Of a DNA stretch of 13,433 nucleotides, positions 7,571-12,579 are shown piece after piece; the stretch's first letter is position 1, and the number at the start of each line of letters is the position of its first letter. The notes beneath the pieces were generated by a model. It was not told the DNA's origin. It made no database searches and worked only from the letters and a program-made list of their open reading frames with translations. Source of the DNA: SIG588 sp964515215 (GTDB taxonomy: Bacteria > Bacillota > Clostridia > Oscillospirales > Acutalibacteraceae); contig CAZESL010000060.1 of assembly GCA_964515215.1 (NCBI GenBank), positions 1 through 13,433 of the forward strand. The letters are read 5' to 3'. The position numbers and the translations under genes were made by a program.

Positions 7571-8266
7571 TTAAAATTGGAAGGTATTTTGCACCTTGGT
7601 ATCCCCCAGTTTTTGTGCCAGCTTCCACATGGCACGGGCATGGATGCGATCGTGCCACAGAAAGCGACGAAGCACTTTGGCGAGTGACCACCACTCCCCG
7701 AAACTCCCTTCGCGGCAGGGTGCATCAAGAAAGTCGGCATCCTCCTCCAGTGCGGAAAATCCCGCCTGACGACAGGTGAAGATATCCCCGTCGTTATCGG
7801 CCGCAACGCCGATCTCCCCGAAATAGTACGCGTTGACGTTTTTCGTGTGGTCGTACATCGCCCGCGCACTGCGCGGCACCGCCCCGTAAAACGTCTCGCG
7901 GGGCGGATCGGCGGTGACGTCCGCGTCCGAAAACGAGCGGTACATCGTAAGCAGGTCCGCAGCAGATGTGAGCGCCAGATTTTTCAGCACCTCGTATTCC
8001 ATCGCCGTGAGTGGTTCGCGCTCGGTGTCAAACAGCACGTCGGAATCGGCATCCGCTATCGCGAGATAGCACGCCGCATCCTGCACTACCGCCACGTCCC
8101 CGTCGGGGCAGGCCGTACCTGCCCAACGGCAGTACGCGGTGATCTCGCAGGGCATTTTCCCCATCGCCTCCGCAAGGCTCGCTCCGCGGGTAAATGCTCC
8201 CGGAAAATCCACCGCATACAGCAAAGTATCCTCACCGTTGTGCTCCCATACGCACCGTATATCCAT
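7571..8266 (-). CDS. uncharacterised protein with HicB-like N-terminus and DinB-like C-terminus
   Basis: 231 residues from ATG 8266. A GTG 9 nt further upstream lies inside the ribosome-binding site GAGAGGTG, so it is not the start. Residues 1-45 (hydrophobic strand, VDFPGAFTRGASLAEAM, then an amphipathic helix) resemble the HicB/UPF0150 antitoxin-like fold. The C-terminal half is helical and resembles the DinB four-helix metal-binding superfamily: MYDHTKN near 137-143, and HDRIHARAMWKLA at 205-217, where H205 and H209 could be ligands. No HicA toxin partner is visible beside it. The promoter is on the minus strand just upstream. Domain calls come from pattern recognition only; function is unknown. 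Confidence 0.7.
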   Translation of the reverse strand: MDIRCVWEHNGEDTLLYAVDFPGAFTRGASLAEAMGKMPCEITAYCRWAGTACPDGDVAVVQDAACYLAIADADSDVLFDTEREPLTAMEYEVLKNLALTSAADLLTMYRSFSDADVTADPPRETFYGAVPRSARAMYDHTKNVNAYYFGEIGVAADNDGDIFTCRQAGFSALEEDADFLDAPCREGSFGEWWSLAKVLRRFLWHDRIHARAMWKLAQKLGDTKVQNTFQF

Positions 8267-8285
8267 TCCGATCACCTCTCGCTAT

Positions 8286-8314
8286 ATTATAAAGGTAAAG
8301 GACGCAAAATCCAA
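8286..8314 (-). promoter_or_regulatory. promoter of the HicB/DinB-like gene
   Basis: On the minus strand, -35 TTGGAT (8314-8309), a 17-bp spacer and a perfect -10 TATAAT (8291-8286). The leader is very short, about 15 nt to the ATG at 8266. It is divergent from the strong + strand promoter at 8373. Confidence 0.7.
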
Positions 8315-8372
8315 AGAATCCTGCCGTCATTTGTGCACATTTCCCAAACATTCAAAACTTAGTACAAAACTA

Positions 8373-8401
8373 TTGACATATCCGTGTTTTTCCGCTATAC
8401 T
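8373..8401 (+). promoter_or_regulatory. near-consensus strong promoter reading into a gene-poor 780-nt region
   Basis: -35 TTGACA (8373-8378, perfect), a 17-bp spacer, and -10 TATACT (8396-8401). The start site would be near 8408. It is the strongest promoter match in the window, and no conventional gene lies downstream of it on the + strand. Confidence 0.85.
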
Positions 8402-8435
8402 GTAGGTGACAAAAGGAGAAAGGAGTGAAGCCACC

Positions 8436-8537
8436 ATGAAGATCGTAACGTCGCGTTTCGGTTTGGCATCGTATCGGTGGGCACTCCCTCCGGAAAAGGT
8501 CAGGTACCCGCTGAAAACTTACAATGTCGATGCATAA
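8436..8537 (+). CDS. possible 33-aa leader peptide
   Basis: ATG 8436 to TAA 8535-8537, first frame of the transcript from the strong promoter. AGGAG at 8421-8425 lies 10 nt upstream, with a second purine-rich block just before it. The peptide begins MKIVTSRFGL, is basic and aromatic-rich, and has no signal peptide or membrane segment. The final codons and stop lie inside the left arm of the following terminator, the arrangement expected of a leader peptide whose translation affects transcription. It may equally be chance within a structured RNA. Confidence 0.4.
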   Translation: MKIVTSRFGLASYRWALPPEKVRYPLKTYNVDA

Positions 8538-8570
8538 GCCGAATCCACAGAACGGTTTATGCATCTTTTT
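8529..8570 (+). terminator. intrinsic terminator or attenuator overlapping the stop codon of the 33-aa frame
   Basis: GATGCATAAGCCG (8529-8541) pairs with CGGTTTATGCATC (8553-8565), 13 bp with one G-U pair and an 11-nt loop, followed by TTTTT-G-TTT. The TAA of the short frame (8535-8537) is in the left arm, so a ribosome at the stop codon would occlude the stem. More than 600 nt of organised sequence continues downstream without another obvious promoter, so readthrough or attenuation is likely. Confidence 0.8.
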
Positions 8571-8600
8571 GTTTCCCCATTTGAGAAAGAGGTGAGTCCG

Positions 8601-8663
8601 ATGAAGTGTGAAGAAACGATACAGCCCTCTCGTCGGGCTGTACCTCAAACAGAAACGAAATAA
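8601..8663 (+). CDS. possible 20-aa peptide
   Basis: ATG 8601 to TAA 8661-8663, with a good ribosome-binding site AGAGGTG at 8588-8594. The peptide begins MKCEETIQPS. The frame overlaps two adjacent stems, TACAGCCC/GGGCTGTA (8620-8627 and 8635-8642) and CCTCAAAC/GTTTGAGG (8643-8650 and 8671-8678). The sequence may therefore be selected for structure rather than for coding. I do not recognise the peptide. Confidence 0.3.
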   Translation: MKCEETIQPSRRAVPQTETK

Positions 8664-8678
8664 AAGATCGGTTTGAGG
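8620..8678 (+). other. two adjacent RNA stems
   Basis: An 8-bp stem with a 7-nt loop (8620-8642) is followed without a gap by an 8-bp stem with a 20-nt loop (8643-8678). Two perfect 8-bp stems side by side suggest coaxially stacked RNA helices. Neither is followed by a U-tract, so they are not terminators. Confidence 0.6.
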
Positions 8679-8721
8679 CAGCAACCTTTCATACGTTGAA
8701 CATGACCCTGTGACCAAATCG

Positions 8722-8752
8722 GAAAGGAATGAGTCCCGTGATCCGGGTGTAA
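8722..8752 (+). repeat. 19-bp module copy 1 with a 7-codon frame
   Basis: GAAAGGAATGAGTCCCGTG at 8722-8740. ATG 8729 opens a 7-codon frame (MSPVIRV) that stops at TAA 8750-8752; the in-frame GTG at 8738 lies 9 nt after AGGA, a normal start spacing. CCCG/CGGG (8735-8738 and 8744-8747) could form a small hairpin. The 19 bp match the copies at 8798 and 8857 exactly. Confidence 0.75.
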
Positions 8753-8797
8753 CACGAATTCTGACTGCAATGGCCACCCAACGTAAACTTGAAAAAC

Positions 8798-8828
8798 GAA
8801 AGGAATGAGTCCCGTGTACGGGAAGTGA
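8798..8828 (+). repeat. 19-bp module copy 2 with a 7-codon frame
   Basis: An exact copy of the 19-bp motif at 8798-8816. ATG 8805 opens MSPVYGK and stops at TGA 8826-8828. CCCG/CGGG (8811-8814 and 8819-8822) pair around a 4-nt loop. A 12-codon frame starting at ATG 8770 ends in an ATGA overlap with this ATG. Compared with copy 1, one base is lost before the GGG and one is gained after it, so the stop stays at codon 8. Confidence 0.75.
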
Positions 8829-8856
8829 TCTGTTGAAATTAACCACCCACTGAAGT

Positions 8857-8887
8857 GAAAGGAATGAGTCCCGTGCACAGGGCGTAA
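8857..8887 (+). repeat. 19-bp module copy 3 with a 7-codon frame
   Basis: An exact copy of the 19-bp motif at 8857-8875. ATG 8864 opens MSPVHRA and stops at TAA 8885-8887. The hairpin is weaker here (CCC/GGG only), while the short frame is preserved. CCACCCA occurs shortly upstream of copies 2 and 3, so the repeat unit extends beyond 19 bp. Confidence 0.75.
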
Positions 8888-9048
8888 CATCAGTGATCTC
8901 AAGCGATGCACACACCCGTGAGAAGTATGTTCGGCGACCACCATCGTTTGACGAACGGATCGAGAGTAATCACTCTGCGAAAAATCGGTGAAAACGACCG
9001 ACAGAAAACTCCACCGCGCGGCACACAGGATGTCGTGACGGCACGGTG

Positions 9049-9091
9049 AACGGATGGGCCGTGTAAATAGAGACACCGCCTTCCCACCGTT
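9049..9091 (+). other. long hairpin in the 3' part of the candidate RNA
   Basis: AACGG-A-TGGG (9049-9058) pairs with CCCA-CCGTT (9083-9091) with one bulged A. Inside it, GTG (9061-9063) can pair with CAC (9074-9076). It belongs to the hairpin-rich 3' region that precedes the final terminator. Confidence 0.55.
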
Positions 9092-9152
9092 AGATATAGA
9101 GGTGCATCATAAAAAACGATTCATTCATAAAAAAATATATTTGTCAATCACG

Positions 9153-9186
9153 CACCGAACGGAAAACCCGTTCGGTGTCGTTTTTT
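9153..9186 (+). terminator. intrinsic terminator of the candidate RNA
   Basis: CACCGAACGG (9153-9162), loop AAAAC, CCGTTCGGTG (9168-9177), then TCG and TTTTTT. The U-tract is on the + strand and runs into the stop codon of the convergent minus-strand gene at 9185, so it ends the transcript that starts near 8408. Confidence 0.88.
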
Positions 9187-9931
9187 ATCCTTTTTGATAC
9201 CGCACCGCGCGTCCCTCTTTCGGCAGGCGGCTGATCGCGCCGCTCTCCTCCAGACAGCGTACCGCCCGCCACAGCGTGCGGCCGCGACGGCCGAGCGCTT
9301 TTTGCAGTTCGGCGGCACAAAACGTCTCCGCCAGCGGCGGCAACAGCGTTGCCACGTCGGCAAGGCTTTGCACCGTCATCTCGTCCGCTACGGCGAGCGG
9401 CAGGCGGTCGGCACGGTGTGAACCGCGCTTGCCGCCGTTGCCCCAGCCGTCCTGCAGGCGGGATTCCTCCATATCCACAAAGAGGATCCGCACCGTCAGC
9501 GGATGGGCGGTGGGCGTTTGCCAAAACTCCGTCAACCAAAACAGTTCGGGCAGGATATCCCACGGTTTGCCGATCTTAGGTGAACGGCGGCTCTCCCCAC
9601 GCTCGCCCGTTGCGGGATCGATCCAGCACACCCACTTGCGGTGCGGCAGCGGCACCACCACCGTCACGGGATACCGCGCAAGCAACGTGCCGAGTTTTTT
9701 CTTTAACGGGTACAGCCCCACCGTTTGTACTTCGGTCACCGTTTCGCCGTCAAAAATATCCGCTACGCATCCCTCAACTGCCGCTTCGTGAAATGCCGCG
9801 TCAGGCTGTAACCAAAATTTCAGCGTACCGTGCAAGGTGCGCTCGGCCAGGGTGCCGATCCCGTCACCGTTCGCTGTCATCGCGGCGGCATACGCCGCGG
9901 CAAGAGACGGCTCTTGTATCGGCACCGTCAT
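9185..9931 (-). CDS. conserved Clostridia protein of unknown function, possible PD-(D/E)XK-like nuclease fold with C-terminal winged helix
   Basis: 248 residues from ATG 9931, which overlaps the TGA of the thioesterase gene (ATGA). GGAAGG lies about 8 nt upstream. A longer upstream frame lies inside the thioesterase gene and is rejected. I recognise the general pattern of a conserved but unnamed Firmicutes family: HGTLKFW near 34-40, VAD58I, EVQ69T, then KKKL, PVTVVVPLPHRKWVCWID and a SPK...WDILPELF segment. An Asp followed by E-x-Q and a downstream Lys suggests a PD-(D/E)XK-type core, but that is inference. Residues of about 200-245 look like a small winged helix that could bind nucleic acid. 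Translational coupling with the thioesterase need not mean a shared pathway. Confidence 0.75.
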   Translation of the reverse strand: MTVPIQEPSLAAAYAAAMTANGDGIGTLAERTLHGTLKFWLQPDAAFHEAAVEGCVADIFDGETVTEVQTVGLYPLKKKLGTLLARYPVTVVVPLPHRKWVCWIDPATGERGESRRSPKIGKPWDILPELFWLTEFWQTPTAHPLTVRILFVDMEESRLQDGWGNGGKRGSHRADRLPLAVADEMTVQSLADVATLLPPLAETFCAAELQKALGRRGRTLWRAVRCLEESGAISRLPKEGRAVRYQKG

Positions 9932-10662
9932 ACCGTGAGCCTTCCCACAAAGCAACGGGTCTCTCCCACCCGTGCTTCCACAAAATGGTGTTCGCCCGCC
10001 GCGCCGTAATACAGCGTGAGGGTATCCCCCTCCCGCGCTTCGGTCACATACTGCAACGCATACCCTTTCGGCGGCATCTCCCTTACGGCGGCAGGCAGAA
10101 AGTCGCACAGCAGATCGGCATACACCGTGTTGTTCAAGTGACGGTTAAAATCCACCGACGAGTGATGCACCGTCCACTCTCCGACCGCTTCCATCGGCGG
10201 CAGATCTTTCAGTGCGGGCGGAAGCGGACACGCCGTCTCCTGCTCGGCGGTCGGCAGACCGTGCATATCAATGACCGACGGACGGCACAGGCGGTGGGTG
10301 TTCACGTCCACCAACGCAAAACTCGCCATACTCTCGGTAAGTTTCTCCCCCGCCGCATCCAGAAGGCGGTACCCACGGAAAAACTGCACACCGTGGATAT
10401 GATCGCTCCACGTTTGCAACGTCACTTCTTCGCCGTGTTGCGGCAAGCGGTGGATCACCCCGCACCCGCGCGCCAATACAAAAGCGACCCCTTCCGCCGC
10501 CAGTGAGCGCCAATCCATGCGGTAGCGTTTCGTCTGTCTTTCCCCGATCTCCTGTTGCCAACGTAACAACGCCGATAAACGCAGTTCCCCGTTTGCCGCC
10601 GCATCGTAGGTCGGCGTGACCATCGGCATCGAAAAGGTGTATTCCGTATCTAAAACAGCCAT
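9928..10662 (-). CDS. acyl-ACP thioesterase, hotdog-fold FatA/FatB-like
   Basis: 244 residues, the usual length for bacterial acyl-ACP thioesterases, which release fatty acids from acyl carrier protein in the cytoplasm. Two hotdog halves are expected. The first includes the long helix region WQQEIGERQTKRYRMDW; the second carries the catalytic pattern D171-x-N173-x-H175-x-N177-N178 (DFNRHLNNTVY), which looks intact. The ATG at 10662 has AGAAGGA about 6 nt upstream. It lies downstream of the parB terminator and overlaps the next gene by 4 bp. The chain length it prefers cannot be read from sequence. Confidence 0.9.
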   Translation of the reverse strand: MAVLDTEYTFSMPMVTPTYDAAANGELRLSALLRWQQEIGERQTKRYRMDWRSLAAEGVAFVLARGCGVIHRLPQHGEEVTLQTWSDHIHGVQFFRGYRLLDAAGEKLTESMASFALVDVNTHRLCRPSVIDMHGLPTAEQETACPLPPALKDLPPMEAVGEWTVHHSSVDFNRHLNNTVYADLLCDFLPAAVREMPPKGYALQYVTEAREGDTLTLYYGAAGEHHFVEARVGETRCFVGRLTV

Positions 10663-10685
10663 GTTTGTCCTTCTTTCTGCAAAAG

Positions 10686-10709
10686 CGGGCGGAAGTTCCC
10701 CTCCGCCCG
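10686..10709 (-). terminator. probable terminator downstream of parB
   Basis: CGGGCGGA (10686-10693) and TCCGCCCG (10702-10709) form an 8-bp stem with an 8-nt loop. On the minus strand a short CTTTT follows. The U-tract is weak, so some readthrough into the thioesterase gene is likely. Confidence 0.6.
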
Positions 10710-10723
10710 TCCGTGTTTCCCGT

Positions 10724-11587
10724 TTATTTTTCCGAGGGGACCAGTTGATTTGCCAACCCCTTCAAATCGTCTTCGTCATAGAATTCCAGTTGCAGGATCC
10801 CGCCCTTTTTCCCTTCGATCACCTGTACGCGGCGACCGAGATGTTCCGCCAGCGCCAGTTCCACTTCGCTGTAAAAACTGTTTTTGGCAAACGCCGTCAC
10901 GGGCTTTTCCGCGGCGGCTTTCTTCTTCGCGTTCTTCGCCATGCGCTCCAACTCGCGCACCGAGAGCCCCTTTGTCACCGCTTCTTCGGCGGCAGCGGTC
11001 TGTTCTTCCTCCGTCTCAAACGCCAGCACGGTACGTGCGTGTCCCGCCGAAAGGCGGCCGCTCTCCACCAGGCCCGCCACGGCGGTGGGTAGGTTCAAAA
11101 GGCGCAAGGCGTTGGCCACGGCGGGGCGGGATTTATTCACCACCCGCGCCGTCTCCTCTTGCGTCAGTTCATACGTCTCCATCAAGGTGCGATACCCGTT
11201 CGCCTCTTCCATGGGATTTAAGTCTTCGCGCTGCAGGTTTTCGATCAGGGCCAGTTGGGCGGCTTCCTTGTCGGTCATTTCCCGCACGGTCACCGGCACT
11301 TCGGTCAGCCCTGCCATACGCGAAGCGCGCCAGCGGCGTTCGCCCGCGACCAACTGATAGGTGCCGTCTGCTAACGGGCGCACCAAAAGCGGCTGGATCA
11401 CCCCGTGTTGTGCGATGGAATCCGCGAGTTCTGCCAGTGCCGCTTCGTCAAACTGTTTACGGGGCTGTGCGCGGTTCGGTACGATCTCACTAAGACGCAA
11501 CGATACGACCTTGCCCGCCTCTTCCGCACTGTTTTCCAAAAACAGTGCGTCAAGCCCTTTACCAAGTCCGCCTTTTTTTGCCGCCAT
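10724..11587 (-). CDS. parB: chromosome-partitioning protein ParB (Spo0J)
   Basis: 287 residues. ParB is a CTP-dependent DNA clamp that loads at parS sites near the origin and helps segregate chromosomes with ParA. An N-terminal MAAKKGGLGKGLDALF motif is typical and may stimulate the ParA ATPase. The ParB/Srx CTPase domain carries QPRKQF, GERRWRA at 82-88 and ENLQRE at 116-121. The helix-turn-helix spans about 141-167 (LTQEETARVVNKSRPAVANALRLL), and a C-terminal dimerisation domain follows. ATG 11587 overlaps the ParA stop by one base, with GGGAGG about 9 nt upstream. All key motifs are intact. No parS-like TTTCACGTGAAA was noticed in the window. Confidence 0.96.
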   Translation of the reverse strand: MAAKKGGLGKGLDALFLENSAEEAGKVVSLRLSEIVPNRAQPRKQFDEAALAELADSIAQHGVIQPLLVRPLADGTYQLVAGERRWRASRMAGLTEVPVTVREMTDKEAAQLALIENLQREDLNPMEEANGYRTLMETYELTQEETARVVNKSRPAVANALRLLNLPTAVAGLVESGRLSAGHARTVLAFETEEEQTAAAEEAVTKGLSVRELERMAKNAKKKAAAEKPVTAFAKNSFYSEVELALAEHLGRRVQVIEGKKGGILQLEFYDEDDLKGLANQLVPSEK

Positions 11588-12363
11588 CAGAACGCGCCTC
11601 CCTTGTTTTTGTTGATCAGTTCTTCCGCCAGTGCGGCATAGGCTTTGGCACCTTTACCGCCGCGGTCGTAGTAGTGAATGGGTTGACCGTAACTCGGCGC
11701 TTCCGACAGCCGCACACTGCGCGGAATAGGGGTGCCGAACACCTTGCGGGGGAAGAATTTCTTCACTTCCGCTACCACCTGCTGGGTGAGATTCAACCGC
11801 CCGTCATACATCGTGAGCACCACGCCTTCGAGGTCGAGCGCGGGATTGTAAAGACGTTTGACCTGCCGCACCGTCGCCATCAACTGGGACATGCCGTCGA
11901 GCGCGTAATACTCGCACTGCAACGGTACGAGGAAGGTATCTGCCGCACACAGTGCGTTCAGGCTGAGAAGCCCGAGCGAGGGCGGGCAGTCGATAAACAC
12001 GTAGTCGTACTGTTCGCGCAGGGCGGCGAGCGCCGCCTTCAGCCGATTTTCACGGCGGTTGGCATCCACCAATTCAATTTCCGCACCCGCCAGTCGGGTG
12101 GAGCAGGGGATCACCGACAGATTTTGAAACGCGGTGGTCACCACTGCGTTTTGCGGTGCCGCTTCCCCGATCAGCAATTCGTAGGTCGAGGCGGCCGTCT
12201 GCCGCTTATCCACACCGACACCGCTGGTCGCGTTCCCTTGCGGATCCAGATCCACCAAAAGCGTGCGCTGTCCCGCCACGGCTACCGCCGCCGCGAGATT
12301 CACCGCCGTAGTGGTCTTCCCCACACCGCCTTTTTGATTAAAAACCGCGATAATCTTTCCCAT
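11587..12363 (-). CDS. parA: chromosome-partitioning ATPase ParA (Soj)
   Basis: 258 residues from ATG 12363 (MGKIIAVFNQKGG...), the standard start of this family. The frame extends to a GTG at 12393, but that would add ten unconserved residues. The deviant Walker A KGGVGKTT is at 11-18, the Walker A' region at 37-41 has VDLDP, and FIDCPPSLGLL carries the Walker B-type aspartate. Length and motifs fit the Soj-type ATPases that bind DNA nonspecifically as ATP dimers and are stimulated by ParB. It is the first gene of parA-parB, with a promoter about 40 bp upstream. rsmG and noc, which often flank soj-spo0J in Firmicutes, are not in this window. Confidence 0.96.
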   Translation of the reverse strand: MGKIIAVFNQKGGVGKTTTAVNLAAAVAVAGQRTLLVDLDPQGNATSGVGVDKRQTAASTYELLIGEAAPQNAVVTTAFQNLSVIPCSTRLAGAEIELVDANRRENRLKAALAALREQYDYVFIDCPPSLGLLSLNALCAADTFLVPLQCEYYALDGMSQLMATVRQVKRLYNPALDLEGVVLTMYDGRLNLTQQVVAEVKKFFPRKVFGTPIPRSVRLSEAPSYGQPIHYYDRGGKGAKAYAALAEELINKNKGGAF

Positions 12364-12398
12364 CGTCGGTACATCCTCTCTTGTAATATACACCTTTT

Positions 12399-12426
12399 AG
12401 TATATCATACTTTTGTCGATTTGCAA
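12399..12426 (-). promoter_or_regulatory. promoter of parA-parB
   Basis: On the minus strand, -35 TTGCAA (12426-12421), a 16-bp spacer and -10 TATACT (12404-12399). The start would be about 30 nt upstream of the ATG at 12363, and the leader contains GAGAGGA as ribosome-binding site. A perfect 10-bp palindrome TACAATTGTA lies at 12508-12517, of unknown significance. Confidence 0.6.
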
Positions 12427-12527
12427 GCCCTTTTCGAGGTCGTTACTCGTTTGCCGGTTTCACCCATACATGCCGCACACCGGACACAACACCTCACCCG
12501 CATTCTGTACAATTGTATGTACGCAAA

Positions 12528-12571
12528 AATACGACCGACTGAAACGGTATCCGCTTCCGGTCGGTCGTATT
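12528..12571 (-). terminator. intrinsic terminator of the LRR-dockerin gene
   Basis: A perfect 12-bp stem, AATACGACCGAC (12528-12539) with GTCGGTCGTATT (12560-12571), and a 20-nt loop. On the minus strand it continues as a run of five T (GTATTTTTGCG). It lies 8 bp past the stop codon at 12580 and separates this gene from parA-parB. Confidence 0.85.
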
Positions 12572-12579
12572 GCATCGTC

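Larger units (their letters stand above)
8408..9187 (+). ncRNA. candidate large structured RNA or leader-peptide array, class unassigned
   Basis: The expected transcript of the promoter at 8373 runs to the intrinsic terminator at 9153-9186. It has no long + strand frame and is visibly less GC-rich than the neighbouring genes. It contains an internal terminator (8529-8570), adjacent stems at 8620-8642 and 8643-8678, three copies of a 19-bp motif (8722, 8798, 8857), small hairpins at 8963-8976 and 8985-9001, a longer hairpin at 9049-9091, and a possible long-range pairing of GATGCAC (about 8903-8909) with GTGCATC (about 9102-9108). This organisation fits a large structured bacterial RNA (compare classes such as OLE, ROOL or GOLLD), but I see no signature that assigns it to any of them. 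The alternative is an RNA that carries several very short translated frames. Confidence 0.5.

Noticed and set aside
8710..8808. 32-codon + strand frame from GTG 8710 through module copy 1, with an ERNESR peptide that also appears in another frame at copies 2 and 3
   Set aside because: The copies are 76 and 59 bp apart, so the peptide falls in different frames and meets stops (8806, 8851). There is no good ribosome-binding site, so it is a by-product of the repeated DNA.
8722..8875. Three 19-bp repeats considered as a CRISPR array
   Set aside because: The repeats are too short, the intervals irregular (57 and 40 bp between copies), similar sequence continues into the intervals, and there are no cas genes.
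8370..8915. 181-codon minus-strand frame across the candidate RNA, and a second one at 8645-9076
   Set aside because: They have no ribosome-binding site and run against a near-consensus promoter. Their internal repeats (DSFLS- and GTHSF-like) are only the reverse reading of the 19-bp modules.
9580..10506. 308-codon + strand frame
   Set aside because: It is antisense to the thioesterase and the coupled gene, is rich in Arg, Pro and His as expected of a GC shadow, and has no ribosome-binding site.
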